From: Nocardioides sp. Soil805
Lineage (GTDB): Bacteria; Actinomycetota; Actinomycetes; Propionibacteriales; Nocardioidaceae
Reading direction: 5' to 3'
Assembly (NCBI RefSeq): GCF_001429625.1
Contig: NZ_LMSU01000003.1
Span: forward strand, 295,148-359,147
Length of the DNA stretch: 64,000 nucleotides
Both the position numbers and the translations under genes were made by a program. Below are positions 1 to 9,326 of this stretch, in pieces; within the stretch, counting starts at the first letter, position 1; the number at the start of each line of letters is the position of its first letter. A model generated the notes under the pieces. It searched no databases. It had not been told where the DNA came from and saw only the letters and a program-made list of their open reading frames with translations.

Positions 1-745
1 CGACGAGGTCGGCGCCGTGCTGATGGTCGACATGGCGCACTTCGCCGGGCTGGTGGCCGGCAAGGTCTTCACCGGCGAGGAGGACCCCGTCCCCTACGCC
101 CACATCACCACCACCACGACCCACAAGTCGCTGCGGGGCCCCCGCGGCGGCATGGTGCTGGCGCAGGAGGAGTTCGCCGCGGACGTGGACCGGGGCTGCC
201 CGATGGTGCTCGGTGGTCCGCTGTCGCACGTGATGGCCGCGAAGGCCGTCGCGTTCGCCGAGGCCCGCCAGAGCTCGTTCCAGGCCTACGCACAGCAGAT
301 CGCCGACAACGCCCAGTCCCTGGCCGACGGCTTCCTCAAGCGCGACGCCCGCCTGGTCACCGGCGGGACGGACAACCACCTCGTGCTGCTGGACGTCTCC
401 AGCTTCGGCCTCACCGGCCGCCAGGCCGAGTCCGCGCTGCTCGACGCCGGCGTGGTCACCAACCGCAACTCGATCCCCGGCGACCCCAACGGCGCCTGGT
501 ACACCTCCGGGATCCGCCTCGGGACCCCGGCGCTGACCACCCGGGGCTTCGGCCACGACGAGTTCGACACGGTCGCCGAGCTCATCGTCGACGTGCTCAG
601 CAACACCGAGGCGGGCACCACGAAGGCCGGCGGGCCCTCGAAGGCGTCGTACGTCCTCGGCGACGGGGTCGCGGAGCGGACCAAGGCCGCGAGCGGCGAG
701 CTGCTGGACAAGCACCCGCTGTACCCCGGCCTCGTCCTGGGCTGA
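1..745 (+). CDS. glyA: Serine hydroxymethyltransferase, C-terminal part (5' end outside window)
   Basis: This is the last 247 residues of a PLP enzyme that interconverts serine and glycine while charging tetrahydrofolate with a one-carbon unit. The reading frame is open from base 2, so the true start lies to the left. The PLP-lysine motif [14 protein letters not shown] is intact, preceded by a [10 protein letters not shown] strand that belongs to the same fold. The C-terminal domain is complete and ends at TGA 743-745. That stop abuts the stop of the convergent response regulator gene without any spacer (TGATCA). Identification is secure; only the truncation limits the annotation. Confidence 0.95.
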   Translation, partial: DEVGAVLMVDMAHFAGLVAGKVFTGEEDPVPYAHITTTTTHKSLRGPRGGMVLAQEEFAADVDRGCPMVLGGPLSHVMAAKAVAFAEARQSSFQAYAQQIADNAQSLADGFLKRDARLVTGGTDNHLVLLDVSSFGLTGRQAESALLDAGVVTNRNSIPGDPNGAWYTSGIRLGTPALTTRGFGHDEFDTVAELIVDVLSNTEAGTTKAGGPSKASYVLGDGVAERTKAASGELLDKHPLYPGLVLG

Positions 746-1441
746 TCAGCGGCGCCAGCGGTAGGCCACCTGCGGCCGTCCGCCACCGCCGTACCGGGGC
801 GAGCGCTCGACCCGGCCCTGGTCGGCGAGGTGCTCGAGGTAACGCCGCGCGGTGACCCGCGAGGCGCCGACCAGCGCGCCCACCTCGCTCGCCGACAGGC
901 CGTCCGCGGCGTCGGCGGCGCGCAGCGCCTCGGTGATCTGGCGCAGCGTCTCGGGGCCGAGGCCCTTGGGCAGCTCGGCCGCGCCCGACCGGGTGCGCAG
1001 CGCGCCGAAGACCTGGTCCACCTCGTCCTGGACGACGTCGTCGTCGATCCCGGCGAGCTGGGCGCGGTAGGCCGCGTAGTGCTCGAGCTTGGAGCGGAAC
1101 ATCGCGAACGAGAACGGCTTGAGCAGGTAGAGCACCACGCCCTGCGTGACGGCGCGGCGGACGACCTCGGTGTCGCGGGCCGACGTGACGGCGATGACGT
1201 CGCACGGGTGCCCGGCGGCCCGCAGCCGCTGGAGCAGGGCGAGGCCGTGGCCGTCGGGCAGGTGCATGTCGAGCAGGACCAGGTCGACGGCGGGGTCCTG
1301 GGCGAGGTGCCGCAGCGCGTCCGCGGCCGAGCGGGCGACCCCCGCGAGCTCGAAGCCGTCCACCCGGCGCACGTACTCCGCGTGCGCCTCGGCGGCCAGC
1401 TCCTCGTCCTCCACGACGAGGACGCGGACGTCGGTGCTCAC
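746..1441 (-). CDS. CitB/DcuR-family response regulator
   Basis: A 231-residue cytoplasmic response regulator. The receiver domain is complete: an acidic pair near VVEDEE, the phosphoacceptor Asp in LLDMHLPDGHG around residue 58, and the switch Lys in LLKPF around residue 108. The C-terminal third carries a helix-turn-helix (LSASEVGALVGASRVTARRYLEHL) of the kind found in regulators of di- and tricarboxylate uptake. The GTG start overlaps the TGA of the sensor kinase by four bases (GTGA), so the two are translationally coupled. The neighbouring dctA suggests that it activates C4-dicarboxylate transport; the exact ligand is inferred. Confidence 0.88.
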   Translation of the reverse strand: MSTDVRVLVVEDEELAAEAHAEYVRRVDGFELAGVARSAADALRHLAQDPAVDLVLLDMHLPDGHGLALLQRLRAAGHPCDVIAVTSARDTEVVRRAVTQGVVLYLLKPFSFAMFRSKLEHYAAYRAQLAGIDDDVVQDEVDQVFGALRTRSGAAELPKGLGPETLRQITEALRAADAADGLSASEVGALVGASRVTARRYLEHLADQGRVERSPRYGGGGRPQVAYRWRR

Positions 1442-3036
1442 CGCGGGTCCTCGGAACGGGGACCGGGCAGGGTGACGGTGAACCGCGCGCCGCCGAGGTC
1501 CGAGGCCTCGACCTCGACCGATCCGCCGTGCTGGCGGGCGACCTGGCCGACGAGGGCCAGGCCGATGCCGCGCCCGCCGTTGGCCTTGGACGACCAGCCG
1601 TGCTCGAGGACCCGTTCCGCGTCCTCCGGACGGACACCCGTCCCGCTGTCCTCGACCACGATGGTGATCCCCTCCGCGTCGCCCTCGACGTGCACCACGA
1701 TGCGGCGGTCCGACTGCTCGGAGACGGCGTCCATGGCGTTGTCCACCAGGTTGCCCAGGACCGTGACCAGCTCACGCGGACGCACGGTCAGCTCCTCCGC
1801 GACCACCTCGCCGCCGACGACCAGGTCGATCCCGCGCTCGGCCGCCTCGGCGGTCTTGCCGAGCAGGAGCGCGGCCAGCACCGGCTCCTGCACCGCCCCG
1901 ACGACCTGGTCGGCGAGCTCCTGCGCGAAGCGCAGCTCCTCGGTGGCGAAGTCGACGGCGCGTTCGGAGCGGCCCATCTCGATGAGGGACACCACGGTGT
2001 GCAACCGGTTGGCGGCCTCGTGGTTCTGGGCCCGCAACGAGTCGGTGAGCCCACGGACCACGTCGAGCTCGCCGGTGACCGACTGGAGCTCGGTGCGGTC
2101 GCGCAGCGTCACGACCGCGCCCACCTCGTCGCCCTCCCAGAACGCGGGGGCCGAGCTGATCAGCAGGACGTGCTCACCCAGGACGTAGATGGTGTCCGGT
2201 TGCGGGGTGTCGCCGACCGCGGCGGCGACGAGCCCGGGAGGGAGGCCGAGCTCCGCCAGCGACCGACCCACGACGTCCTCCGGGAGGTGCAGCAGCCGAC
2301 GGGCCTCGTCGTTGACGAGCTGGACCTCACCATGGGTGTCGACGAGCACCAGCCCCTCGCGCACGGCCGCGAGGACGGCGCGGTAGTACTCGTACATCCG
2401 GGTGATCTCCCGCTCGCCCAGCCCGTGGGTCTGGCGTCGCAGCCGGCGGCTGATCAGCCAGGCGCCGACCAGCCCGACGGCGAGCGCCCCCAGCCCGGCC
2501 ACCAGGATCCCCGGCAGGTCGCGACGCAGCTGCTCGTCGACGCGGGTCAGGGTGATCCCCACGGACACCAGGGCGACCACCGTCCCGTCGTCGAGCACGG
2601 GCACCACGGAGCGGATGGAGCGCCCGAGCGTGCCGACGTACTCCTGGGTGAAGACCTCGCCCTGCGGGGCGCCCCCGAGGTCACCCACGAACTTCTCGCC
2701 GATGAGCGACTCCGTCGGGTGGGTGTACCGGCGCCGGTCCAGCCCCATGACGACGACGAAGTCGACCGCGGTGTCGGCGCGGACGGCCTCCGCGAACGGC
2801 TGGAGCGTCGCGCTCGGGTCCGCGGTGTCGAGAGCCTCGAGGACGGCGGGGGAGTCGGCGACCGAGACCGCCACGGTCACGGCTTCGTCGCGCGCGGAGT
2901 CGCGGGTGTCGCGGCGGGCGTCGAGCGCCGCCAGTCCGGTGGCGACCACGACGAGGACGAGCACGACGAGCACCTGCAGCAGCAGGATCTGGCGCGCGAC
3001 CGGGCTCTCCCGACGTCGAGCCGGGGCGGTGGGCAT
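1438..3036 (-). CDS. CitA/DcuS-family sensor histidine kinase
   Basis: A membrane sensor kinase of about 532 residues. A first transmembrane helix (ILLLQVLVVLVLVVVATGLA) is followed by a periplasmic PDC domain with the carboxylate-binding signature RRYTHPTESLIGEKF, a second helix (VAGLGALAVGLVGAWLI), a PAS domain (about 210-320), a DcuS-type phosphoacceptor segment AQNHEAANRLHTVVSLIEMG and a C-terminal ATPase domain (N box around NLVDNAMD, glycine box GRGIGLALVG). I chose ATG 3036 because CACAAT lies six bases upstream, fitting a leaderless transcript; GTG 3054 is the alternative. It is the partner of the downstream regulator and is divergent from dctA, so it probably senses a C4-dicarboxylate or citrate. 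Confidence 0.88.
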   Translation of the reverse strand: MPTAPARRRESPVARQILLLQVLVVLVLVVVATGLAALDARRDTRDSARDEAVTVAVSVADSPAVLEALDTADPSATLQPFAEAVRADTAVDFVVVMGLDRRRYTHPTESLIGEKFVGDLGGAPQGEVFTQEYVGTLGRSIRSVVPVLDDGTVVALVSVGITLTRVDEQLRRDLPGILVAGLGALAVGLVGAWLISRRLRRQTHGLGEREITRMYEYYRAVLAAVREGLVLVDTHGEVQLVNDEARRLLHLPEDVVGRSLAELGLPPGLVAAAVGDTPQPDTIYVLGEHVLLISSAPAFWEGDEVGAVVTLRDRTELQSVTGELDVVRGLTDSLRAQNHEAANRLHTVVSLIEMGRSERAVDFATEELRFAQELADQVVGAVQEPVLAALLLGKTAEAAERGIDLVVGGEVVAEELTVRPRELVTVLGNLVDNAMDAVSEQSDRRIVVHVEGDAEGITIVVEDSGTGVRPEDAERVLEHGWSSKANGGRGIGLALVGQVARQHGGSVEVEASDLGGARFTVTLPGPRSEDPR

Positions 3037-3108
3037 GCGGGCATTGTGCCGCACGGCCGGCGTGGTTCGGCGCCGCGTACACGGAGCATGAACTCAACGA
3101 CCACAAGG

Positions 3109-3122
3109 GTGACGGCCGTCAC
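3109..3122. promoter_or_regulatory. Perfect 14-bp palindrome in the sensor kinase/dctA intergenic region
   Basis: The sequence GTGACGGCCGTCAC equals its own reverse complement. It sits in the 153-bp region between the divergent sensor kinase (start 3036) and dctA (start 3190), about 68 bases before the dctA start. Its position makes it a candidate operator for the linked response regulator. This is inferred from position and symmetry only. Confidence 0.5.
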
Positions 3123-3189
3123 AGGCGCCCGCAGGATGTGGCGCAGGGCACAGGCCCGCTCTCATCAGCAGCACGGAGTCGGAGGAACC

Positions 3190-4542
3190 ATGAGCACAAC
3201 CACCCAGGGGACGACGGTCAAGCGCGACCGCACCCACTACCTCTACGTCGCGGTGATCGTCGCGGTGGTCCTGGGGGCCGTCGTCGGCCTCGTCTTCCCC
3301 GACTTCGCGGTGGGCCTGAAGTGGATCGGCACGACCTTCGTGGCCCTGATCAAGATGATGATCCAGCCGGTCATCTTCTGCACGCTGGTCATCGGCGTGG
3401 GATCCGTCCGCAGCGCGGCGAGCGTCGGCAAGGTGGGCGGCCTCGCGCTCGCCTACTTCCTCACCATGTCGACCTTCGCGCTCGGCATCGGCATGCTCGT
3501 GGGCAACCTCATCGACCCGGGCGAGGGCCTCAACCTCTCCGACGACGTCGCCGGCGTGGGTCAGGAGCAGGCCGCGGAAGCGAAGGGCTCCACCACCGAG
3601 TTCATCACCGGCATCGTCCCCGACTCGCTGTTCTCGTCGCTCACGTCCGGTGAGGTCCTGCAGACCCTGCTCGTCGCGCTGCTCGTCGGGTTCGCGCTGC
3701 AGGCGATGGGCCGCTCGGGCCAGCCCATCCTCACCGCCATCGGGCACCTCCAGCGCCTCGTCTTCCGGGTGCTGGCGATGATCATGTGGGCCGCTCCGGT
3801 CGGCGCCTTCGCCGCCATCGCGGCCGTCGTCGGCGAGACCGGGGTGGACGCGCTCAAGAGCCTCGCCACGATCATGTTCGCCTTCTACATCACCTGCGCC
3901 ATCTTCGTGTTCGGCGTGCTGGGGACCCTCCTCAAGCTGGCCACCGGGGTCAACATCTTCAGCCTCTTCAAGTACCTGGCCCGCGAGTTCCTGCTCATCG
4001 TCTCGACGTCCTCCTCCGAGTCGGCGCTCCCGCGACTCATCGCCAAGATGAACCACGCCGGGGTCGAGAAGACCACCGTGGGCGTCGTCGTACCGACCGG
4101 CTACTCGTTCAACCTCGACGGCACCGCGATCTACCTGACGATGGCCTCGATCTTCATCGCCGACGCGCTCGACAAGCCGCTGTCCATCGGCGAGCAGCTC
4201 TCCCTGCTGCTCTTCATGATCATCGCGTCCAAGGGCGCCGCCGGAGTCACCGGCGCCGGCCTGGCCACCCTGGCGGGCGGCCTGTCCTCGCACCGCCCCG
4301 AGCTCCTCGACGGCGTCGGCCTCATCGTCGGCATCGACCGCTTCATGTCGGAGGCCCGCGCGGTGACCAACTTCGCCGGCAACTCGGTCGCCACCATCCT
4401 GATCGGCCAGTGGACCCACACCCTCGACCGTGACCAGCTCGACCGGGTGCTGGCCGGGGAGGACCGCTTCGACGAGACCACCATGGTCGACGACCACGGC
4501 CCGGACGCCTACGAGCCCGACCCGGTGCCCGCCACGCGGTAG
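3190..4542 (+). CDS. dctA: Dicarboxylate:cation symporter (DAACS family), DctA-like
   Basis: A 450-residue polytopic membrane transporter of the dicarboxylate/amino acid:cation symporter family, importing C4-dicarboxylates such as succinate, fumarate or malate with protons or sodium. Family signatures are visible: an N-terminal helix pair followed by FVALIKMMIQPVIFCTLV, the serine-rich re-entrant loop STSSSESALPRL, and PTGYSFNLDGTAIYLTMASIFIA in helix 7, then SKGAAGVTGAG in the second hairpin. ATG 3190 is preceded by a strong GGAGGA at 3181. It is divergent from a CitA/DcuS-type two-component system, which fits C4-dicarboxylate induction. Glutamate or aspartate transport within the same family cannot be excluded. 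Confidence 0.92.
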   Translation: MSTTTQGTTVKRDRTHYLYVAVIVAVVLGAVVGLVFPDFAVGLKWIGTTFVALIKMMIQPVIFCTLVIGVGSVRSAASVGKVGGLALAYFLTMSTFALGIGMLVGNLIDPGEGLNLSDDVAGVGQEQAAEAKGSTTEFITGIVPDSLFSSLTSGEVLQTLLVALLVGFALQAMGRSGQPILTAIGHLQRLVFRVLAMIMWAAPVGAFAAIAAVVGETGVDALKSLATIMFAFYITCAIFVFGVLGTLLKLATGVNIFSLFKYLAREFLLIVSTSSSESALPRLIAKMNHAGVEKTTVGVVVPTGYSFNLDGTAIYLTMASIFIADALDKPLSIGEQLSLLLFMIIASKGAAGVTGAGLATLAGGLSSHRPELLDGVGLIVGIDRFMSEARAVTNFAGNSVATILIGQWTHTLDRDQLDRVLAGEDRFDETTMVDDHGPDAYEPDPVPATR

Positions 4543-4557
4543 GCGCTCCGCTCGCAC

Positions 4558-4635
4558 ACACGCGGACACAACCCCGCTCCCGGTGCTGCCGTCAGGCGGC
4601 GGCACCGGGTCCCGCGGCGAGTTGTGTCCGCGTGT
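4558..4635. terminator. Long two-part hairpin between dctA and the convergent DUF559 gene
   Basis: A perfect 15-bp inverted repeat (ACACGCGGACACAAC at 4558-4572 and its complement at 4621-4635) encloses a second 13-bp stem (CCCGGTGCTGCCG with CGGCGGCACCGGG, one mismatch) around a five-base loop. The right arm lies inside the last codons and stop of the DUF559 gene. It probably works as a bidirectional terminator for the two convergent genes, although no U tract follows. Confidence 0.6.
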
Positions 4636-5525
4636 TGGCGTGTCGGACCGCTCGCGCGAGCACGCGGCGTACCCACTCAGGACGGAGGACGACGTCCTCC
4701 CACGTGAAGCGGAGGACCGTCCACCCCTCGGCCACCAGGAGCGTGTAGCGCCGGACGTCCTTGCGGAAGCCGGCCCGGTTGCCGTGCCACTCGAAGGACT
4801 CGGCCTCGAGGACCATCAGCAGGCGTTCGTCGACCAGGTCGGGGCGAGCCCACACGTGGGGTGACGAGATGACGACCTGGGGCTCGACCGACAACCCCAC
4901 GACGGTCAGCGCGATCGCCCGCAGCGCGGACTCGAAGGGGTTCGCGGCGCTCGACCTGGCGGCGGCCGCTATCGCACGGACGCGCGCGCTGCCGGGCCCC
5001 TGCACGCGATCGACCGCCACCTCCAGCAGCGCGCTCTCGCCGGCGCGCAGGGCTGAGTCGGCGACCGCGAGGGCCTCGTCGTCCGGAAGTCGACGCAGGC
5101 ACTGCGTCACGGTGAGCAGCTTGCTCGTGGCGATCCCGTCCCGGTCGGCGGGCTCGAGGTCCCCGCGGTGCAGTACGACGCCCGCCCGGCGCGCGGGGGC
5201 GACGCGCCGCTTGCGCGGCACCAGCACGTGGGGCTGCTCGGGGGCGTGCAGGACCTCCCAGCCGTGGTGGAGGGCGGCACTCGTGAGGCTGAGGGTGCCG
5301 CCGAGCGCGTGCGCTCTCGCGGGGGCTTCTGCGACCTCGGGGAGGGTGTAGCGGCCCCGGCCGACCCGGACGAGGGCTCCGGCGGCCACCCGCCCGGTCG
5401 ACGTCCCGTCGCCCGCTGACGGCCATCAGGTCGGCGCGCGCGGCCAGGCCGCCGTGTCGTCGTACGAGGTCCACCGGGTCCACACGGCGAGCATGCCGAA
5501 CCCAGCGCGGGACGACGTTCGTCAT
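4592..5525 (-). pseudogene. AbiEi/DUF559-type protein with an apparent frameshift
   Basis: Two overlapping frames together give one family-like protein. From ATG 5525 the frame encodes an N-terminal winged-helix-like segment (DLVRRHGGLAARADLMAVSG, then RRDVDRA). A second frame from GTG 5389 encodes AAGALVRVGRGRYTLPEV and runs to TGA 4592-4594, ending in a DUF559 endonuclease-like domain (LVDERLLMVLEAESFEWHG, then AEGWTVLRFTWEDVV). Removing one G from the run at 5389-5391 would join them as RDVDRAVAAGALVRVGRGRY, the usual continuous sequence in relatives. Either the gene is broken, or there is a one-base sequencing error, or only the 265-residue second part is made. Such proteins are common solitary genes in Nocardioides-like genomes, with unproven function. 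Confidence 0.6.
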
Positions 5526-5565
5526 CCACAGGGTCTGCGTGGCGGCCCGCGCCGAGGTCGCGGGG

Positions 5566-6756
5566 TCAGGCGCCGACGGAGCGGTAGAGGTCGAGCGTCC
5601 GGGCGGCGATCGCGCCCCAGCTGAACGACTCCTGCGCGCGGGCGCGGCCGGCGACGCCGAAGGCGCGGGCGCGCTCCGGGTCGCTGACCGCGTCGTTGAG
5701 GGCCTCGGCGAGGTCGGCGACGTACTGCTCGGGCGCGAGCGGCGTGCCGGTGCCGTCGGTGGCCTGCTCGATCGGGACCAGCCACCCGGTCTCGCCGTGG
5801 CGCACGACCTCCGGGATGCCGCCGGTCGCGGTGGCGACCACCGCGGTCTCGCAGGCCATCGCCTCGAGGTTGACGATGCCGAGCGGCTCGTAGATCGACG
5901 GGCAGGCGAAGACGGTGGCCTGGCTGAGCAGGGCCACCACGTCAGCGCGGGGGAGCATCTCCTCGATCCACACCACCCCGTCGCGGCCGGCGGCCAGCCC
6001 GTCGACGAGGCCGCGCACCTCGGCGGCGATCTCGGGGGTGTCCGGGGCGCCGGCGCACAGGATCAGCTGGACGTCAGGCGGCAGCTCGGCGACCGCGCGC
6101 AGGAAGAGCGGGAGCCCCTTCTGCCGGGTGATCCGACCGACGAAGATCACGCTGCGCCGGTCCGGGTCGACCCCGAGCGCGCGGACCCGGTCGGCGTCGG
6201 AGACCGGGGACCAGAGGTCGGTGTCGATGCCGTTGTGGATCACCGTGACCTTGGCGGGGTCGACGTCGGGGTAGCTGCGCAGCACGTCGTCGCGCATCGC
6301 GGCGCTGACGGCGATGATGCCGGCCGCCCCGTCGTACGCCGTCCGCTCCACCCAGCTCGACAGCGCGTAGCCGCCGCCGAGCTGCTCGGCCTTCCACGGT
6401 CGCATCGGCTCCAGGGAGTGGGCGCTGACGACGTGCGGGATGCCGTGCATGAGGCCGGCGAGGTGGCCGGCCATGTTGGCGTACCAGGTGTGCGAGTGCA
6501 CGAGGTCGGCCCCGGCGCAGTCGTCGACCATCGCGAGGTCGACGCCCAGGGTGCGGATCGCGCCGTTGGCGGCGGCGAGCGAGGACGGCTCGGCGTACGC
6601 CGTCGTGCCCGCCTCGTCGCGTGGTGCACCGAAGCAGCGGACCTGCGCGTCGACGCCCGCCTGGGCACGGAGCGCGCGGACCAGCTCGGCGACGTGCACC
6701 CCGGCGCCGCCGTAGACCTCGGGCGGGTACTCCTTGCTCAGCACGTCGATTCGCAT
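5566..6756 (-). CDS. glgM: GT4 glycogen/maltose-1-phosphate synthase (GlgA/GlgM type)
   Basis: A 396-residue GT-B glycosyltransferase that uses ADP-glucose. The N-terminus MRIDVLSKEYPPEVYGGAGVHVAELVRAL fits the actinobacterial GlgA/GlgM group. The C-terminal nucleotide-sugar domain has FVGRITRQKGLPLFLRA and the EX7E-type segment around PSIYEPLGIVNLEAMAC. Its divergent partner is glgC, which makes ADP-glucose; the mycobacterial pair with this layout is glgM-glgC, where GlgM makes maltose-1-phosphate for GlgE. The GlgM assignment therefore rests on context; classical GlgA activity is the alternative. TAAGTT lies seven bases before ATG 6756, so the mRNA is probably leaderless. Confidence 0.85.
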   Translation of the reverse strand: MRIDVLSKEYPPEVYGGAGVHVAELVRALRAQAGVDAQVRCFGAPRDEAGTTAYAEPSSLAAANGAIRTLGVDLAMVDDCAGADLVHSHTWYANMAGHLAGLMHGIPHVVSAHSLEPMRPWKAEQLGGGYALSSWVERTAYDGAAGIIAVSAAMRDDVLRSYPDVDPAKVTVIHNGIDTDLWSPVSDADRVRALGVDPDRRSVIFVGRITRQKGLPLFLRAVAELPPDVQLILCAGAPDTPEIAAEVRGLVDGLAAGRDGVVWIEEMLPRADVVALLSQATVFACPSIYEPLGIVNLEAMACETAVVATATGGIPEVVRHGETGWLVPIEQATDGTGTPLAPEQYVADLAEALNDAVSDPERARAFGVAGRARAQESFSWGAIAARTLDLYRSVGA

Positions 6757-6819
6757 GAGCGGGAACTTACTCCGGCGTTTGGGTCGACCGCGCCGTCCGC
6801 GCCCCACTAGTTTCGGTCC

Positions 6820-8073
6820 ATGAGTGCCGCACCCGCCCGCAAGAAGATCCTCGCCATCGTCCTGGCCGGCGGTGAGGGCAAGCGGCTGATGCCCCTCACC
6901 GCGGACCGCGCCAAGCCCGCCGTGCCCTTCGGCGGCATCTACCGGCTCATCGACTTCGCGCTCTCCAACGTCGTCAACTCCGGCTACCTCAAGGTCGTCG
7001 TGCTCACGCAGTACAAGTCGCACAGCCTCGACCGGCACGTGACGACGACGTGGCGGATGTCCAACCTCCTCGGCAACTACGTCACCCCGGTGCCGGCACA
7101 GCAGCGGGTGGGCAAGCGGTGGTACCTCGGCAGTGCCGACGCGATCTACCAGTCGCTCAACCTGCTCACCGACGAGCAGCCCGACATCGTGGTCGTGGTC
7201 GGGGCCGACCACGTCTACCGGATGGACTTCTCGCAGATGGTGGCCGACCACGTCGAGTCCGGCGCCGGCTGCACGGTGGCCGCGATCCGCCAGCCCATCG
7301 GGCTCGCGGACCAGTTCGGCGTGATCGACGTCGACCCGACCAACCCGCAGCGCATCCGCGCGTTCCTGGAGAAGCCCACCGACCCGGTGGGCCTGCCCGA
7401 CTCGCCCGACGAGGTGCTCGCCAGCATGGGCAACTACGTCTTCACCGCCGACGCGCTGCGCGACGCGGTCACCCGCGACGCCGAGCTCGAGCAGTCCAAG
7501 CACGACATGGGCGGCGACATCGTGCCGTGGTTCGTCGACAAGTCCGAGTCCTCGGTCTACGACTACAAGGACAACACCGTGCCCGGCTCCACCGACCGCG
7601 ACCGCGGCTACTGGCGCGACGTCGGGACGATGCGCTCCTACTACGCGGCCCACATGGACCTGGTGTCTCCGCTGCCCGTCTTCAACCTCTACAACACCGC
7701 CTGGCCGATCTACACCAGCTACGGCCCGCACCCGCCGGCCAAGCTGGTCGCGGGGGCCAGCGGCGGTGGCCCGTCGACCTTCAACTCGATCCTGTCGCCG
7801 GGGGTCGTGGTCAGCGGCGGGAGCGTCAACCAGTCGGTGCTGTCGCCCGCGGTGTGGGTCAAGGACGGCGCCGAGGTGTCCGACTCGGTCCTCATGGACG
7901 GCGTCCACGTGGGCGAGGGCGCGATCGTGCGCAACGCCATCCTCGACAAGGGCGTGGTCGTGCCGCCGGGTGTCCGCATCGGGGTCGATGAGGAGGAGGA
8001 CCGGGCCCGCGGGTTCGTCGTCGACGACGGCCTCACCGTGCTGGCCAAGCAGCAGCAGGTGCCGACCGACTGA
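6820..8073 (+). CDS. glgC: Glucose-1-phosphate adenylyltransferase
   Basis: A 417-residue enzyme making ADP-glucose from ATP and glucose-1-phosphate, the committed step of glycogen and GlgE-type alpha-glucan synthesis. The N-terminal nucleotidyltransferase domain has the pyrophosphorylase signature [20 protein letters not shown], and later AFLEKPTDP and the substrate-binding ADHVYRMDF. The C-terminal part is a left-handed beta-helix with hexapeptide repeats. TAGTTT is six bases before ATG 6820, indicating a leaderless transcript, and the start lies 63 bp from the divergent glgM. The stop TGA at 8071-8073 is directly followed by the stop of the convergent sigma factor gene. Confidence 0.95.
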   Translation: MSAAPARKKILAIVLAGGEGKRLMPLTADRAKPAVPFGGIYRLIDFALSNVVNSGYLKVVVLTQYKSHSLDRHVTTTWRMSNLLGNYVTPVPAQQRVGKRWYLGSADAIYQSLNLLTDEQPDIVVVVGADHVYRMDFSQMVADHVESGAGCTVAAIRQPIGLADQFGVIDVDPTNPQRIRAFLEKPTDPVGLPDSPDEVLASMGNYVFTADALRDAVTRDAELEQSKHDMGGDIVPWFVDKSESSVYDYKDNTVPGSTDRDRGYWRDVGTMRSYYAAHMDLVSPLPVFNLYNTAWPIYTSYGPHPPAKLVAGASGGGPSTFNSILSPGVVVSGGSVNQSVLSPAVWVKDGAEVSDSVLMDGVHVGEGAIVRNAILDKGVVVPPGVRIGVDEEEDRARGFVVDDGLTVLAKQQQVPTD

Positions 8074-8080
8074 TCAGTCG
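8067..8080. repeat. 14-bp perfect palindrome at back-to-back stop codons
   Basis: CGACTGATCAGTCG is self-complementary and contains the glgC stop TGA and the sigma factor stop (TCA on this strand) with no base between them. It may help terminate both transcripts, but a stem this short without a loop is weak. Confidence 0.35.
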
Positions 8081-9306
8081 AGGGCGGCGCGCCTCGCGCG
8101 GAGGTGCGCGAGCTCCACGTCGTTGCGGCACGCCGCGATCGCCTGGTCGTACGCCGCCCGGGCGGCCACCGCGTCCCCGTCGCGTGCCAGCAGCTCGGCC
8201 CGCACGGCGGCCACCCGGTGGCTGGCCGGGATCTCGACGCCCTCGAGCGCGGCGATCCCCGACGCCGGGCCCTGGGCCTCGGCGACCGCGACGGCCCGGG
8301 CGAGCCGGGCGGCGGGGGAGGGCGCGACGGCGAGCAGGGTGTCGTAGAGCGCCACCACGTGGTCCCACCGGGTGTCCTCCGGCCGGGCGGCGCGGGCGTG
8401 CTCGGCGGCGATCCGCGCCTGGAGCGTGTACGACGCCGCGAGCACCGTGATCGGCCCGGTGAGCCCGGGGTGCTCGAGCAGGCCCAGGGCCTCGGCGATC
8501 TCGTCGTGGTGCCAGCGACCCCGGTCCTGGTCGGGCAGCAGCACGAGGCGACCGTCGTGGACCCGGGCGTCGCGTCGGGAGTGCTGCAGCAGCGTCAGGG
8601 CGAGCAGGGCGACGAGCACCGGCTCGTCGGGGCGCACGCCGAGCACGACGCGCACGAGGCGGATCGCCTCGCCGGAGGTCTCGGCGCGCAGGAGGTCCGG
8701 GCCGGTGCCCGGCGCGTAACCCGCGGTGAAGGCGAGGTAGGCGACCTGGGCGACGGTGTCGAGGCGCTCCGGCAGCACGCTCGCGTCGGGGACACCGAAG
8801 GGGATCGCGGCGCCGACGATCTTCTTCTTGGCCCGGGTGATGCGGGCCGCCATGGTCGCCTCGGGGACCAGGAAGAGCCGGGCGACGTCGGGCGTGGGAA
8901 CTCCCATGACCAGTCGCAGCGTGAGGGCACTGGCGGCCTCGGGGGCCAGTGCCGGGTGGGCGCACATGAGCACCAGGCGCAGCAGGTCGTCCTCGACGAG
9001 GTCACCGGGGTCGGCCATGGCGCGTGCTCCTTCCTCTCGGTGCCCCGCCTCGCGGGCGAGGTCAGGAGCGCCCCGGCGGGCGGTCTCCTCCGCACGGAGC
9101 CGGTCGAGCAGGCGCCGGCGGGCGGCGGTGAGCAGCCAGGCCGAGGGGTTGTCGGGGACGCCGTCCTGGGGCCATCGCCGGGCGGCCGCCTCGACGGCGT
9201 CGCCCATCGCGTCCTCCACGAGGTCCACGCGCCGGAACTGCGCGAGGAGCAGGGCCACCAGGCGGCCCCACTCCTCGCGCACGGTGCGCTCCAGCACGTC
9301 GGTCAC
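8074..9306 (-). CDS. ECF42-type sigma factor with C-terminal extension
   Basis: A 410-residue RNA polymerase sigma factor. Sigma region 2 is seen in the first 80 residues (VDLVEDAMGDAVEAAARRWP, then NPSAWLLTAARRRLLDRLR) and region 4 around residues 130-165 (MGVPTPDVARLFLVPEATMAARITRAKKKI). The remaining 240 residues form a helical TPR-like extension with LLPDQDRGRWHHDEIAEAL, characteristic of ECF42. There is no anti-sigma factor nearby; instead three DGPF (YCII-like) genes precede it, the recognised partner family of ECF42. It probably transcribes this operon from the promoter near 10450. GTG 9306 is chosen as start. Confidence 0.9.
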   Translation of the reverse strand: MTDVLERTVREEWGRLVALLLAQFRRVDLVEDAMGDAVEAAARRWPQDGVPDNPSAWLLTAARRRLLDRLRAEETARRGAPDLAREAGHREEGARAMADPGDLVEDDLLRLVLMCAHPALAPEAASALTLRLVMGVPTPDVARLFLVPEATMAARITRAKKKIVGAAIPFGVPDASVLPERLDTVAQVAYLAFTAGYAPGTGPDLLRAETSGEAIRLVRVVLGVRPDEPVLVALLALTLLQHSRRDARVHDGRLVLLPDQDRGRWHHDEIAEALGLLEHPGLTGPITVLAASYTLQARIAAEHARAARPEDTRWDHVVALYDTLLAVAPSPAARLARAVAVAEAQGPASGIAALEGVEIPASHRVAAVRAELLARDGDAVAARAAYDQAIAACRNDVELAHLRARRAALD

Positions 9307-9326
9307 GTCAGGCTGCCCAAGCGGCG

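Noticed and set aside
1528..3189. In-frame extension upstream of dctA
   Set aside because: Antisense to the sensor kinase; the strong GGAGGA and family N-terminus fix the start at 3190.
6757..7908. In-frame upstream extension of the glgM frame on the minus strand
   Set aside because: It lies opposite glgC and lacks family similarity; the GT4 N-terminus begins at ATG 6756.
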